The notes beneath the pieces were generated by a model that saw only the letters and a program-made list of their open reading frames with translations, was not told the DNA's origin and ran no database searches. This document shows, in pieces, positions 11,960 to 24,263 of a DNA stretch of 64,000 nt. The stretch covers positions 18,659,231-18,723,230 of the forward strand of contig QPKB01000008.1 in NCBI GenBank assembly GCA_003546025.1, read 5' to 3'. Made by a program: the position numbers and the translations under genes. Origin of the DNA: Camphora micrantha (Eukaryota > Streptophyta > Magnoliopsida > Laurales > Lauraceae). How positions within the stretch are numbered: the stretch's first letter is position 1; the number at the start of each line of letters is the position of its first letter.

Positions 11960-13187
11960 TTAGAAATGGAATTGATTTGAATGAATGGAGTTGATTTGGG
12001 TGATGTTTAAATGGAATAGAAGTGTTATTTTTGTGTATGAATGTTGCATGAGAAGGGAACAGGAGGTTCCAGAATTTTTATTGCAGGTTATGAAAGATTT
12101 GGAATGGGAGAAGATCAGTTCAAAAATTCGAATTTGGAATTCATTGCAATTTGCTATGTCAAGAATTTCTTCAAATTGTAAATTCATTGGAGAAGGTCTA
12201 CGGTAATAATTCTTTGTTTTTAACGTATGAGTTGTAGGATTGAAAATTCGATTGAATTGAGGAATAAATTGAATATCAGATTCATCTGTAGATTGATCTG
12301 TATAAGAGTATGAGGAATTATGAATTGGTGGTCCTTCAGTAACCATATTTATTGTTTTACCTTTATCAAATGGATCAGTTCTTATAGAAATTTCATTTTT
12401 CAAATCGGCAGGGAGTTTTAAAGGCTTTTTCTCTAATGTTAATTTAGTGATGAAATCTGAACTTAGTACTGGAACACCTCTTGTTATTTTATATTGAGCT
12501 GATGAAATTGATTCTTGTTGGGAAATAATATTTTCAATTCTTTGAGTTTGTGAGCCAATAGTTTGTAAATAGAGATTTGTAGAATTATTTTGTTCTACTA
12601 TATGGGATAAATGTTCAACAATAAGTACTTTAGAGGTTGGAGTTGGTAAAACATTTTTAAATGGAGTAGCATTTATGTCTTTATGCTTTATTGTTTCTAA
12701 AGGGGGATGAACTGATTCAACTTTACCTTTTTCGGTTTCCCAAGTTCGTGTAGTTTTGTTAACTGTCATCATTGTGGTTCCTTTTGTATTTATTTTTGAC
12801 GAAAGCCAATCAAAGAAAGGAATATTTTGACGTTCTTGATTCATTTGTTCATATGATAATTCTTTTACTTGAGCTCTTTCGAATTTAGAAAATTTAGTAA
12901 AAAACCATTTTGTCTTTGGATGTTTTAATAAATCTTGTTGAAGGAATTGTTTATCAATTATAAAAGGAATTATTTCTTCATTGGTTTCATGAATTAGAGA
13001 GATTGTATTTATTGAGGCATCAAAATCAGATTCAGATAATTTGACTGATTGTATGTCTTCATCTTTTGCTTCTGAATAAACAAGAAAAGCGATTCCTGTT
13101 AGATGAATTGGAGGTGGTTTCGGGATTGATTGATTGTGAAAAGTGGAAGAAGCTGATCTATCTATAAGATCCAGCTTCAGAAGGGAT
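11960..13187 (-). pseudogene. Endogenous pararetrovirus spacer region
   Basis: On the minus strand, downstream of the movement-protein remnant, an open frame of about 294 codons (12844-11960) is rich in Ser, Thr, Asn and Gln with no enzyme motif. It is preceded by a partly open stretch (QVKELSYEQ) in the same sense. Its place after the movement domain fits the variable spacer of Caulimoviridae polyproteins. The last 60 codons lose the viral character. Decay is visible as frame changes near 12845. Assignment rests on position and on the recognisable neighbours. Confidence 0.6.
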
Positions 13188-14099
13188 TTATCTTTTTGTA
13201 GATGAGAAGTATGATCTGGATTTATTAGCGAAATTGATTGTTACTTTTCTATCTGGATGTTCTGTAATGGTTTCAACTTCATCCTGATTTAAAGGAGTTT
13301 TTGGCTGAGCGTCTTCTATTTCCCATTTGCCAGAAAGATTAACATCTTCCCAATTTATGATTTTGGGTGTAGTGACTTTATTTCTGAAATTTGTAAGGAA
13401 TAAAGTAATTACTCCTTTGATTTGTGATGAATAAGCAATTTCAGGGAGAATTGTATTCATTGCTTTATATTAAATTCGATATATAATGGCAACATTTTGT
13501 GATTGAGGCTTCATATTGAATCCTTGTGTATGGATGCCAAGAGTGATGGCTTCATAAGCACCGGGATCACTAAGTGATATGGTGAAATTTGGAAAACAAT
13601 TAGAAAAGCCAGGGGGGCCATTATGAAGACTGGCTTCAACTATCCCTATGAGCGAATCTCTGTATGATACATGTCTTCTATCTCAGACATAAGCTAGACA
13701 TGATGTATTTAAACCACGTCTGGTTAATGGCTTTATTGCAACTTGAACAAGTCCTATATGCATGTATTTATATTTTGGTTTATGCAAGTCAATTATTTCT
13801 TTTGGAATTATATGTATATTTTCTTCATTTTGATATATAGAGAGAGTTTCTTCAACTGTCTTGATTACATAATTTGATTTTTGTATAAAAGATCCTTCTT
13901 TATATATTTCTTTTAAAGAAACTTTAGGTATTGTCCAATCTTGGATTGATTTTTCGATATCATCGAAACTTATTTCTTCTAAACTTTTAATTGAAATTTT
14001 ATTTATTATTAGCATGATGGATGATGAAGTAGACGAAGAGGAAGAGTCTGTGTTAGAAGATAAATTTCTTCTTAAGGATCTAAAAATTCCAGACATCAT
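13188..14099 (-). pseudogene. Endogenous pararetrovirus movement protein remnant
   Basis: The minus strand encodes pieces of a caulimovirid 30K-type movement protein in three blocks: a Ser-rich N-terminus with ATG at 14099, a central block with GIVEASLHNGPPGFSN and PGAYEAITLG at about 13645-13500, and a C-terminal block at 13460-13188. At least one stop (near 13680) and a frame change (near 13465) interrupt it. In the virus this protein widens plasmodesmata for cell-to-cell spread. This genomic copy is broken and is the best-kept part of the viral insertion. Confidence 0.8.
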
Positions 14100-14477
14100 T
14101 AATTAATGATTATCACTAATCAGAATGATTGGTGGCTTGTCAACGATTTATGCCACAAAGCCCTAGACGCTCTTCTGGCTAACGGGTAACAAAGGCAACG
14201 CGACAAGGGGACCTCGGACCCAAACCACTCTTTTTAGCAACAACAATTAATTAACACTATCGAGTCTAATTAGATCAAAATTCAGAAATACAACTAACTA
14301 ACATAGATTCATTTCTTCAATGTAGTCAACAAACATATAGCTAACAACGAAGAACAAAAATAATATGATGCATGCGAAATTTTGCAAAGAAATTGAACGC
14401 TTAAAAAGGTATTGAAATTGATACAAAAATTGATACTTCATTGATAAAATATTCTGACAAGGAGAGAAGACTGGGAT

Positions 14478-14490
14478 GGCTTTGATACCA
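14478..14490 (-). other. Candidate tRNA-Met primer site of the pararetrovirus
   Basis: The minus strand reads TGGTATCAAAGCC, one mismatch from the TGGTATCAGAGCC used by Caulimoviridae. It lies about 380 bases upstream of the movement-protein ATG, where the viral genome origin would be. It also marks the end of the coat-protein-like block at 14510. Confidence 0.6.
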
Positions 14491-14509
14491 ATTCACAAGA
14501 AATTTTTTG

Positions 14510-14830
14510 AATTAAATCACCAAAGGTATAGTTGGCGTAATTTAATCTTCCATTATTTTGTTCTCTTAGAACATTTTTTACTTTTTCGGCAAAATGAGTT
14601 GGAAGGCCAAAAATAAATTTTTCTTTCCAAAAATCTTAATTAAAATTGAATAATTGAAATACATGAGAGAGAAAAACATCTTTGTACCACCTAAAATCAG
14701 ATAAAGTTCGACAACGAAGATTAATTAATTGTTCTCTATATTTTTCTACCTGATCACTAACATTACCAGAAAAATTAATTAGAATGTTATGAATTAATGT
14801 TTCAACTGCATTAGAAATTGGTTTATAATT
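14510..14830 (-). pseudogene. Endogenous pararetrovirus coat-protein fragment
   Basis: Minus-strand frame carrying a caulimovirid coat-protein block (INLRCRTLSDFRWYKD, then FGLPTHFAEKV after a stop near 14636). It is fused directly at about 14820 to reverse-transcriptase sequence in the same frame, an order that does not occur in the virus, so the junction is a deletion or recombination point. The zinc-finger end of the coat protein is absent. Confidence 0.75.
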
Positions 14831-15110
14831 GATGACAAGGCATGGAGCTCCTCGTTCTTTTTCAGGAGCATTTTCAACATAGAAAGCTGCACAACTCCAA
14901 GGAGAGTGTGATTTGCTTATTAATTTCTTTTGAAGTAGATCTTTAATTTCTTTGTCACATAATTCTAAGAGTCTAGGATTCATTTGAGATGGTCTAGCTT
15001 TGGTAGGAATATCTCTTTTATTAAATGTGAGAATGTATGGTAAAGATACTAAATGTTTCTTTCTATGCCAAAAAGCAGAAGGTATTTCAGAACAACATTC
15101 TTTTATTAAG
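14820..15110 (-). pseudogene. Endogenous pararetrovirus reverse transcriptase, N-terminal fragment
   Basis: Minus-strand sequence with the start of a caulimovirid RT domain (IKDLLQKKLISKSHSPW, CAAFYVEN). It is cut off after NYKP by the join to coat-protein sequence. The catalytic YIDD part is found separately, in the opposite orientation, at 15757-16080. Confidence 0.78.
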
Positions 15111-15756
15111 GAATTTTAAAAATTATTAAGTTTTAATTCAAAATCTTTTGATTCTAATTGATTTTCAATTCGACAAAGTGTAATGTCATTTTTAAGATTC
15201 TCTATGTAATGATCCTTATGAGAAGTGAGCAAATTAATTTGATTTTTAAGGTTACAGTTGTATACCATTTATGATAATGATATTTAGTGATAGAATTTAC
15301 AAATTCTTGAATTTCATCATTAAAGTCTTTTTCTTGATTAAAGTCGTCTTAATTGTTTGAACTAAATGCTTTTCCTGATTCAAGTATTTCAATTCTTGTT
15401 TTTAACTGAACAATTTCTTGAATTGCTTCTTCTTTTAATTTTGCAATTTCAATTTTTGTTTCATTTACTTCATTTTGAAAATTCATGTTCTCCATCGCGA
15501 TCTTCATGAGTGATGATTACACTTTTGGACTGGATCAAAATAGCTTCATAATATTTATAAGAGATATTAGGAGCTTTGGGGACAAAATGACAATTTTTTC
15601 GGTAGAGTTTTTGTTTTTAGATCTTTTTGCTGATTTTTTTATAGGATTTATTATTATTGATGATAGTGATGTTTCAGAAGATACGACTTCTTGTTCATTG
15701 TCAAATGGTGTGATATTTGAATATTTGTTTAAATTTATAGGAGTAGTTAAAGTTTT
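15111..15756 (-). pseudogene. Pararetrovirus coiled-coil and spacer remnant
   Basis: The minus strand from 15480 to 15350 reads as a short coiled-coil (EVNETKIEIAKLKEEAIQEI) that ends in a stop. Beyond it, at 15756-15500, is a Ser/Asn/Lys-rich stretch with NITPFDNEQE. Both fit non-enzymatic linkers of caulimovirid polyproteins. The plus-strand frame 15485-15766 is their shadow. Confidence 0.5.
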
Positions 15757-16080
15757 TTGTCGGTGATTTCATCAGGATTTTGGCAAATACAAGTCGAAGA
15801 AAAAGATTGCTATAAAACAGCCTTTTCTATCCCTTTTGGACACTATGAATGGAATGTCATGCCTTTTGGGTTAAAAAATGCTCCTTCAGCTTTTCAAGAA
15901 ATGATGAATGAAATCTTTCACCCTTATAAAAATTTCTCTATTGTTTACATTGATGACATTTTACTATTTTCCCGATCTATTGATGATCATTGGAAACATT
16001 TAAAAACTTTCAAATGGATTATTAAAAAAAATGTCTTAGTTCTTTCTCAAAGAAAAATCAAGCTTTTTCAAAGTGGTACT
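15757..16080 (+). pseudogene. Endogenous pararetrovirus reverse transcriptase, central fragment (inverted)
   Basis: A plus-strand frame of about 105 codons with the RT palm motifs SGFWQI, PFGLKNAPSAFQ and the catalytic YIDDILLFS, as in Caulimoviridae and Ty3/gypsy RTs. It stops being recognisable after about KIKLFQ. The preceding RT segment lies on the other strand at 14820-15110, so this locus has undergone an inversion. It is too short to be active. Confidence 0.85.
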
Positions 16081-16100
16081 CTCGGTGGGAAGATGATGTT

Positions 16101-17847
16101 GAAAGAAAAGAGTGTTTTCGCCAAGGTTTTTTTATGTCCGCCCCTGCCAGCCCCCCTTACATTATAAACTCCCCTCATAACATCACTTTGACCCCTCCAT
16201 CGTGTGGCCATCCATTAATATTTAAGAATTTTTTAACATGAATTTGAATCATAGAAAAAAAGGAAATAAAATACTGATGATTTTAGGAAAAATTTAAAAT
16301 GAAAAAGGAAAGGAAAAGAAAGAAAAGGAAACGAGAACAAATAAAGAAGGCTTGATGGAGATTAGGGAATAGATTTTTTAATATTCATTCTAACCCATAT
16401 ACACTTGTCCCAAATCTTATGATCCAAGAGGGGACAAACTTGTAAAGACTTTGACGAATAAATAAATAAGAACAAGAAACCCACTCTCTCTCATATTTTT
16501 TTTTTTTTTTTTTTTAACATTGCATAGATATACTAACACTACATGTTATTATGTATTTTCAATCTCCGTGACTTATATTGAAATTTAATCCACTTAAAAA
16601 TAATGTTTGTTTGGGTTCTATTATTACATTAAGTTTTAGTTCAATTTGAGTTTTATCCAGTGTTGATAAAGAAATATAGTTATATTTTTTTAATTATTAT
16701 CTATTTAAGAAAAATTTGATTAAAGAAATTGATATTAAAGAGATAAAAATTAGTGGAATCATGATTTTGAATGGTTTAGGTTTTATATATGGGACGATGT
16801 CATTACTTTTCTTTGAGGTTTTAAATAATAAAGTCTTAAATTGTAATCTACAAGTTACATGCATAAGAAAGGACTGTAGCACTTATAATACTTTTTTTGT
16901 CCGGTAGTATATATTTACATATAGTAGATGTACCAATGCATCATATGTCATTTTGGTACTCAATCATCGGGCCTTATACTTAAAATCTAACCCACTAAAA
17001 AGAACTTTCCTTTTATTTCTTTCTTATTATATAAATTTTTAATCCAATCAAAACTTATCTACCATGGATAAATATAGCAAAAGTTATCTTTCTTATGATT
17101 ATCCATGTGATTTGATTATTACGTATTTAATTTATTGTATATTTTATTACTAGATTTTTCAATTTTGTTTATATTTTTTTCTTTTGGCCCCACTTAAACA
17201 CAAGTCCTGTTCCGCCCTTAGATGTGGGGCAATCCAAAGATTTAGACGTGGAACAAATATTTATTAGATACATGTGAGCCGCGTCCAGACCCATTTATAT
17301 CTTTTGCAATCTCAAAATTTACATAGGGCTACCGCCCCCGTTCAATTATAGGTCCGCCCCTGGGGCACGACCTGGTCAGCATTCGCGGGAAACTTCATCT
17401 TAGAAAAAGACCATGCAGTTGATTTGGGACCTTTTGAACCATACAGATAGGGATGACCAGTCAACATTGGCAACTAGCCATTGCACGTATTTTCAAGGAG
17501 GTCTTGGATTTTACTAGCCATTGCTTAGCGTTTGGACGTGGAGGAAAAGTTGTCTTTTTGTTTGCCATCTTCTGTCATCTTCCCCTTAACGAGTTACGAG
17601 TCATTGCTTAGCGTGTGGACGTGGAGATAAAGTCGTCTTCTTTTGCTTTGTTTAACAACGGGTAGTGTTGGCATCTCTGTTTTCAATCTCTTTTTTTCTG
17701 AAAACTGATTAAAAATTTTATGAGTGTGTTTGGAAACTGTTTTATCCAACTCTACTTTAAACCTCATAAAGAGGTAATGCCTCTTTTTGGGACAGCCACA
17801 CTTTCGTCAAATTTGGAATAGACTTGTGAGGCTGAAGGGCGCACATA
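16101..17847. other. Non-coding, with scattered hAT-like ends
   Basis: AT-rich DNA with a poly-T run at 16498. TCCGCCCCTG occurs at 16135-16144 and 17353-17362, the form of a hAT right end, but no paired left end was found. A loose 84-base duplication around CATTGCTTAGCG lies at 17519 and 17603. No gene seen. Confidence 0.45.
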
Positions 17848-17883
17848 TCTATTACCCTTATTATAAAAGGGAAGAAGTGTCCT

Positions 17884-18037
17884 GCTTCTTCCCTTTCTCT
17901 ACACACCTAGGTCCCTCATGCATGATGTTTAGCCCGTGGCTCATCCGGCAAGGCCCACGTGCTTCTTCCCTTTCTCTACACACATAGGTTCCTCTTGCAT
18001 GATGTTTAGCCCGTGGCTCATCCGGCAAGGCCCACGT
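17884..18037 (+). repeat. 77-bp tandem duplication near the Helitron 5' end
   Basis: Two units, 17884-17960 and 17961-18037, differ at only three or four positions. Each runs from GCTTCTTCCCTTTCTCTACA to GGCAAGGCCCACGT. Confidence 0.9.
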
Positions 18038-18539
18038 GAAGGGTCACTAAATTACTAATCTTCTAACAAACAGTGAAACACCATATCCTTTCATCATCTC
18101 TTCATCTCCCCGTAGGAACCGATGCTGAAAGGTAAGATTCTTCTACGAAAATCCCTTCTTTTCTTCTTTATTCCATCTTGATCTGCCTGGTTCTTATTTC
18201 ATTTTCTTAAATTTTTTTTTGTTAGGGTTTGGCTCTCTTGGAATCAATTATTCATCTCTCCATCAGAAGGAGTTTTTTTTTTTCCCTCTTATAAAGAGGA
18301 TAATACCCTCTTCGGATCTTCTCCTAACCCACCCAACCTTCCATTTTACAATATAAGTGAATGTCTGGCTTATTGCCTTTGCTGAAAATCTTGTGTGTTA
18401 AAATGAGTTTTTGCTGACAATATTCTGATCCGAGAATTAGGCCTTCTTTGGCAAATATTTTCTACAATATTTTTTTCTTGCAATTATCATGTTGATCTTG
18501 ATCATTCACATCATTCCAGACCCTTCCATGGTAAAATTA

Positions 18540-18542
<3 letters not shown>

Positions 18543-18582
<40 letters not shown>
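18543..18582 (+). repeat. (CT)n microsatellite
   Basis: About 20 uninterrupted CT repeats. Confidence 0.97.
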
Positions 18583-18585
<3 letters not shown>

Positions 18586-18797
18586 TGTTCAATAGTTATC
18601 TGAATTAGTAGTTTTCTTGTGACCTTTTTTTTATTGTTGTTTTGCTTGTCTGTATAGAAAATGCCCACCATCTCTTTGTTTATGTTACTCTAATATTTCT
18701 TTATGGTTGTAAAAGAGTGCTTACCATGTGTTTGTTTATATTCCTCTGTTAAGAAGTAAAAAATATGGCATAAACCTTGATGTGGGTTTGTTAATCT

Positions 18798-19078
18798 TAG
18801 ATGAAAAAGAGGCAAATAAACATTGAAACATCCTGCAGCCCTTTTTAGGTTTTTTTTTTTTTTTCCTTTTTCTTTTTGTGTTCTCATGTAGTTAACTGGA
18901 ATGTCCTTTTAATAATGCTTTTCCTGATGGTCCCCTGATTTCTGATGCTTCTTGTAAGTAATATAATGATTTTTACTGATACATGTAAATCAAATATAAA
19001 TTTAACTGTTTCTTATATCTTAATCTTATATTAAAAAGAGGCAAATAAACATTGAAACATTCTGCATCCCTTCTTAGG
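18798..19078 (+). repeat. Direct repeat pair within the proposed Helitron
   Basis: The sequence AAAAAGAGGCAAATAAACAT and about 25 following bases occur at 18798 and again at 19033, with only a few differences. The surrounding stretch 18040-19916 otherwise shows no exon. A possible leader with donor AAAGGTAAGA sits at 18128. Confidence 0.7.
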
Positions 19079-19916
19079 GTTTTTTTGGGTTTCTTATGTA
19101 GTTAATTGGTTGATGTTTCACACTAAGATGTACTTTTGATGTGGCTCACGCGTCGCACTCCAAAATTGCACGTGCATAACTTCATGAATGGTGCCACCAC
19201 AGCCCGCCTGCAAAGTCGCACGAACAAATTAGCATAGAAAACCTTCTTTCCCTGATTTAGGAGGTACCATGCCAATATTCTTGAATAGATTATCTGATCC
19301 CTTGCAATCATACCTCAACTACCATGAATCCAAATCACTTATATGCTAAAGCTCCTAGATAATCCCTAGATATACTTTTCATTTGGCCTCATGGATAACA
19401 TTTGCAATGAACATAGAACAATTGTTGTGGGTCAGTTGTTGACTGTGGAGCTTACTTGTAATGGGTCACTTGTTCACTGTAGAGCATATTGTAGCACTTT
19501 GATGATCTAACTCTTGTATTAGTACTTTATACTTTCTCTTTTTAGTTTTTCAGATCATTGAGTTTCATCGTCTATGAAAAAGAAGAAGAGGGAGGTGAAA
19601 TTCTTTAATATTCAATATGACTGCTTAATGCTGAAAGGTGTGTGTTTAGTGCTTTAGTTGCCAAATTGAATGGAGATCATGATTAGTTACTAAACTGAAT
19701 CAAAAGATAATGTTTTCATTAATAAACCACTAGAAATATGCTTTACTGGACAGCTTCTGAAAGATACTGAGATGATTACTTCTAAAAGGGACGTCGGTGT
19801 GTTGAGTGAGGATGCATGAGTTTGAGTGACCAAAGTAGCCAAAAAGAAAGGAAAAAAAAAAAAAAAAATAGCAAATGGACTGGGTTAATTACTTCAACTA
19901 TTGGTGTTGGTTGTAG

Positions 19917-20979
19917 GTGCCAAACATCTAACGGATACATTTTATCGGATGGGCCTTTCTGATAAGGATATTGTGGCGTTGTCTTGTGGCCATACACTGG
20001 TAATTCTTTCCAGTGACATCTTAACACATGCATCTATATGCTACAGATATCCATGTCCGTGCCAACCTGTGCACTGTATGTTTGCTTTTGGTGTTGTAGG
20101 GAAAGGCACATTTAGAGAGGTCAGGATTTGAGGGTGTTTGGACTAAGGAGTCTCTTAAATTTGGTAGCTCCTACTTTGTGTAAGCTATGAAGAAATTTAT
20201 TAGCATCTATGTCAATGGAAGCTTTGTTGAGGTTGAAGGGAAGAGAGAAATTGAGAACACAAGTAACTCTGGTTTATTGCATTCTAATCAACTCAATTAC
20301 ATTTACCAATATATATATATATATATAGAAAAGTAAAGATAAACTTGCGAAGCTAGATTCGTAACTTAAGTAGAAAACACAATCCTAATCAAATAAACAA
20401 ACCTAATTAAATAAAGAAAGTAATAATTGCCTAACCTACAGAGCGTCGCTGGCATAACCCCTCCTGTGCGTGTGCTAAGTCAATGATGACTTCAACAAGC
20501 TTTCCATTCAATATCTTGATTGTTTTTTTTTTTTTTTTGGTTCTTAGCATGTATTTATGTACTTGGGCTGTAGAGTATTGGAAAGTGGGAGGGAGGGGAC
20601 GTGCCTTTATAATTTCATTTCGCTAGATTTGGTGCCTGCTCCATCACATGAGGAAACCTTTTCATGTTGTGTTCCTTTTGGGTAGTGTGTTTTGGGGTCC
20701 TGTAGAATAACAAAGCTTCCTTATATGGTGCTGTGTGGTGGCCCAATATTGAAATGAGACTTCTGGAAAATAGAATTCTTGAAGTCCATTTCCATGTGCA
20801 AATATACTTACTGGGAACTTGCCTCATTTCAACTTTGATCAGGGTGCTGCTAAAAGGGGAAAAAGTGATTAGTGATAAAAAAAGAAGAAGGCGAAAAAGA
20901 GGGGCTATTGAAACTTCCAACGGACAAGGCTCTGTTGGAGGATCCTGAATTTCGTCGCTTTGTTGAAAAGTATGCGAAG
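19917..20979 (+). pseudogene. Ascorbate peroxidase pseudogene, C-terminal exons
   Basis: Three exon-like blocks with intron borders match the second half of plant ascorbate peroxidase, the class I heme enzyme that reduces H2O2 with ascorbate. Exon 19917-19999, preceded by TTGTAG and followed by GTAATT, reads FYRMGLSDKDIVALSCGHTL; the family has GGHTL, so the proximal histidine is kept but a glycine is Cys. Exon 20100-20179 reads HLERSGFEGVW then KFGSSYFV. The block at 20845-20979 reads LLKGEK, then after a frameshift GLLKLPTDKALLEDPEFRRF, ending at a GT donor. The N-terminal distal-heme exons and the last exon are not visible. The sequence resembles the peroxisomal type slightly more. It is a decayed or captured fragment. 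Confidence 0.85.
20310..20330. repeat. (AT)n microsatellite
   Basis: About ten AT repeats inside an intron-like gap of the ascorbate peroxidase remnant. Confidence 0.9.
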
Positions 20980-23370
20980 GTATCGTGCTGATTTTTTACC
21001 TACACAAATTTTAAGTACTTGTATCAATCATGTGGAGAAAAATGGAATCCAAATATTCAAAATTCCACTTCTCAAATAGTGTGCAAAATCACACTAGCCC
21101 AAGACTCAACACTAAGAAAAAAGAAGAAGAACAATCAAAAGATAAAAAGTTAGGGAAGAGATTAGCTTCATTAAAAGATGAACATTAACACAAGATATGC
21201 ACTATTTGTTGATGTAACTTCACACTCCTCTCTTACTTGTTCAAGGGTTTCATGGACATGGTTTTTGAATGTGTGTTATGATTGCTAGGATAATGTGGTG
21301 GTTGCATGGGAAAGGAAGATAATTATTGGAAAACCTTATCATAGATGTTGCTTTATTACTGATGTCAAAAGTATCATGTGCTCATTCTCCATTATCAAGA
21401 TGTTCTTCCTATGCTCTAAATTTTGATCCATAGTCAGCAATGATGTTTCCTTCTGCACTTTCTCATCAATCTACTGAAACGAATGTAAATATTCATTGTA
21501 AATATTCACCTGTGTTACCTTTTCCACTACATTTCTACATACTATGTAAAAAGAATCAGCTATTGTTAGTAACAAACTCATTGTCTAATATGCTTAACTG
21601 TTGTAAATGAAAAGCTCAATGCCCTTTTTTTCAATTTTACACTTTTACATGTAACTGATACATGCCATAATGTATAGGTTTTCTTTTCATTGTATCTGAT
21701 TACTTTTTATAAGTTTTTTTTTTTTTCTTTTCCTAATGAAGAAACTTTTATCAATTGTGAATCATAATTAAACTCAACTTCAATGTCAGCATGTATGATT
21801 ACACGGGTCAACTTCGAAATTACTAAGCTTCGTTCTCAAAATACACCATTAAATAATATCGACACTCATAATTGAAACCATCATTCTATGATAATAATTA
21901 GAAGATTGATCAACAATCTTTATACATCATTTGTTAAAAATTCAATTAAGCGCGCGCGCACACACCCCATTACATTATATATGTATGAAGATACTGGTTA
22001 TAAATATATGTTGTGTGATGAAGATGCTATCTGTATGGATTGTGTTACTAGAAAATTGATTCAGGTAAAACTCTAAATAAATGTATGAGAATTGGATTGG
22101 ATGATCCCCTACAACACCACCATTTTCACATGCTTCTCTTTCATTTTGGTCACATCTTCCCATGGAGCCCACATAAGCTCAAATACTTATTTATCTTATA
22201 CAAATTAAAAAACTAAAAAATAAAACCAATTAATGCCATCTGCAAAATCAATTCTCCACTCCTTTCCTCATCTGATCAAGAATAAAGCATGAAACAACTC
22301 CAATCTCATTTAGCTAGGTAAGAATATCTAGCTTAGATTTTCTTTTTCTCCCCACCCTAAATCTTCACTCAAACTCTCTACGTTTTATCAGATTCTTGAT
22401 CAGTGCATCCTTAACTCACAATGATTCAAAGACTTCTCAGGTAGGAAATGCATTCTCACCTGTTTTCTTAAAACACTAAAAAGATCATCTATTTATATAA
22501 GATGGACTTAGGATGTCCATGAAAAACTCAACTTCCAACTTTCATATATATTGATGTATCCCACAACTATATCAAATATTGTTTCCATTAATTTCAATTT
22601 TCAAGCCACTTATTTTAGAAACTGCTTATTGCTTTTGATATCACAAACCTACTTCTTCTAATCTTGCATTGTCAACAGCAACTAGAGCTATCAAGAAAGA
22701 GCTGTAGGTATTTATTATTCACCAACACAAAGAAACCTAGAGGAAGACTATCATTGCAATGTAAGTCTATTATTCTCATTGCTTAAATCTTCCAAGTCAA
22801 ATTACCAAGTAGTATCTTATGAAAAAATGTTTGTTTTTCTTTGTTATTTTGTGTTTCTTCAGTTTTCACCTTTATAACTTGGTATCATAAAGCCTTTCTT
22901 AAAATGCTTTGAATTGGGTCTTCATGCTTTAATTTGTTTTTTGGTGATTATAGAATTAGATTTCATAGAGTGCTCTGATCCATGCATTATGCCTTTGTGC
23001 TCTAATTATTATCATAATTGTAGAATTACTGCTTATAATGCTAAATTAAATTTAGAAATATATATTTAGCTTTGTAAATATTTTCATAAGGAAAGCCAGT
23101 TGCTACCAAATAACTGCCACAAAAGCAAAAAACTAAATAAAAATAAGTGCTTCCGATATGCAATGTTGTGCTTTCTTCATTTTCCTTTTTAAGTCAATGC
23201 ATCAAAGATGCATGGAGAGGGCAACAAGATATGAAAAACCTCTATGGCCTATTTCTTTCTTGTTCCCTTTGTTAGGCTTTTCAGTTTGGTTCATTTAACA
23301 AAAGTAATTTCTTTTACTTAGCTTTTTTCCTTTTTTTTTATTCTAAATTTTGTTTCCCAAACTAACCAGG
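20980..23370. other. Non-coding interior of the proposed Helitron
   Basis: AT-rich, with no recognisable exon. A GCGCGCGCGCACACAC stretch lies at 21951. Several GT-AG-like phrases occur near 22440-22780 but none frames a known protein. Confidence 0.5.
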
Positions 23371-23460
23371 TCCTCAATCAAGCTTAGATGGGGAATTAGA
23401 TTCATGTGAAGGATGCCCAAATTATGAAGCCTGCGCAACAACTCTAAAAGGACTGGACTA
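23371..23460 (+). pseudogene. NBP35: NBP35 exon fragment (Fe-S cluster scaffold)
   Basis: After a good acceptor (AACTAACCAG) the plus strand reads GPQSS, a short linker, then SCEGCPNYEACATTLKGLD and a stop. This is the N-terminal ferredoxin-like segment of the plant P-loop NTPase NBP35, whose family form is CPGPQS followed by a CxxC and a further Cys and then the ATAPKGPDPD run. NBP35 builds cytosolic and nuclear iron-sulfur clusters. Here three of the four conserved cysteines lie on this exon and the first would be on a preceding one. The downstream P-loop exon is not seen, and TAG replaces the expected continuation, so only a single orphan exon remains, in line with capture by the Helitron. 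Confidence 0.7.
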
Positions 23461-24262
23461 GGTGTGGATTATCCCTCTTTCGCTGTCCTCGGATTGGTTT
23501 CTCCGTCTTCTTCTTAATAGTAGAAAGAATACTGTTTTGGGTTGTTTTTGTTTAGTGATGATGTCAAGTTTTATGTATTGATTATTGAATTTGTTGAATA
23601 CATGATCAACATCCATAAAGTATAAGTACATCTGGATGAAAAATTAGTGTTTTATGGGGAGAATTCGGCCCCTTCATTTGTAAATTTTTATTAATCTAGC
23701 ATTTCATTTATGTATTTATCCTTTTTTGCAGGATCTAAATGAATCAAGGTTTTAGCTACTAACTTGGATTCAATAATTAAAACCAGTAATCTTTAGAATT
23801 TTCTTTCCTTTTTATATATGTGATGGCATTATATTGATGTTCTAAATCTACTAAAAAAATATATTGATGTTATAATTCCAAATGTGTGCTTTTTGCAGGA
23901 ATTGCAAAACTAGAGATCACAATTTGACACACAATTTAAGGTCTACTGTAATGTGTGTGTGTGTGTGTGGTTTTTTTTTTTTTTTCCTTTTTCTCTTTGA
24001 CATACAACAATTATAGGTCTAATTCTAACAATAACAGTTAATAAGGTCCTTCTCATATTTGTGCTTGTAGGAATGGTTGTCTATGCTCATGCAAAACAAA
24101 TAGTCACAGAAGCAAAAGGAGCAATTGAGTAAAGCAAACCTTAGTAAAGTGCCCAAAAAATATTATCACTTGTTATTATAGTATCAATACTAATAGCCTC
24201 TTGATGTAGAATATACAATTAATAAACAAAAAATATTGATTAACTGGTCTGTTCAAATTCAG
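23461..24262. other. Non-coding interior of the proposed Helitron
   Basis: Contains a (TG)n run near 23952-23970 and several TTTTTGCAG-like acceptors, one leading into a short open piece at 24071-24130. No protein recognised. Confidence 0.45.
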
Positions 24263-24263
24263 T

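Noticed and set aside
16135..17362. 1.2-kb hAT element between two TCCGCCCCTG phrases
   Set aside because: Both phrases have the same orientation, so they are two right ends, not a TIR pair; no 8-bp duplication was found.
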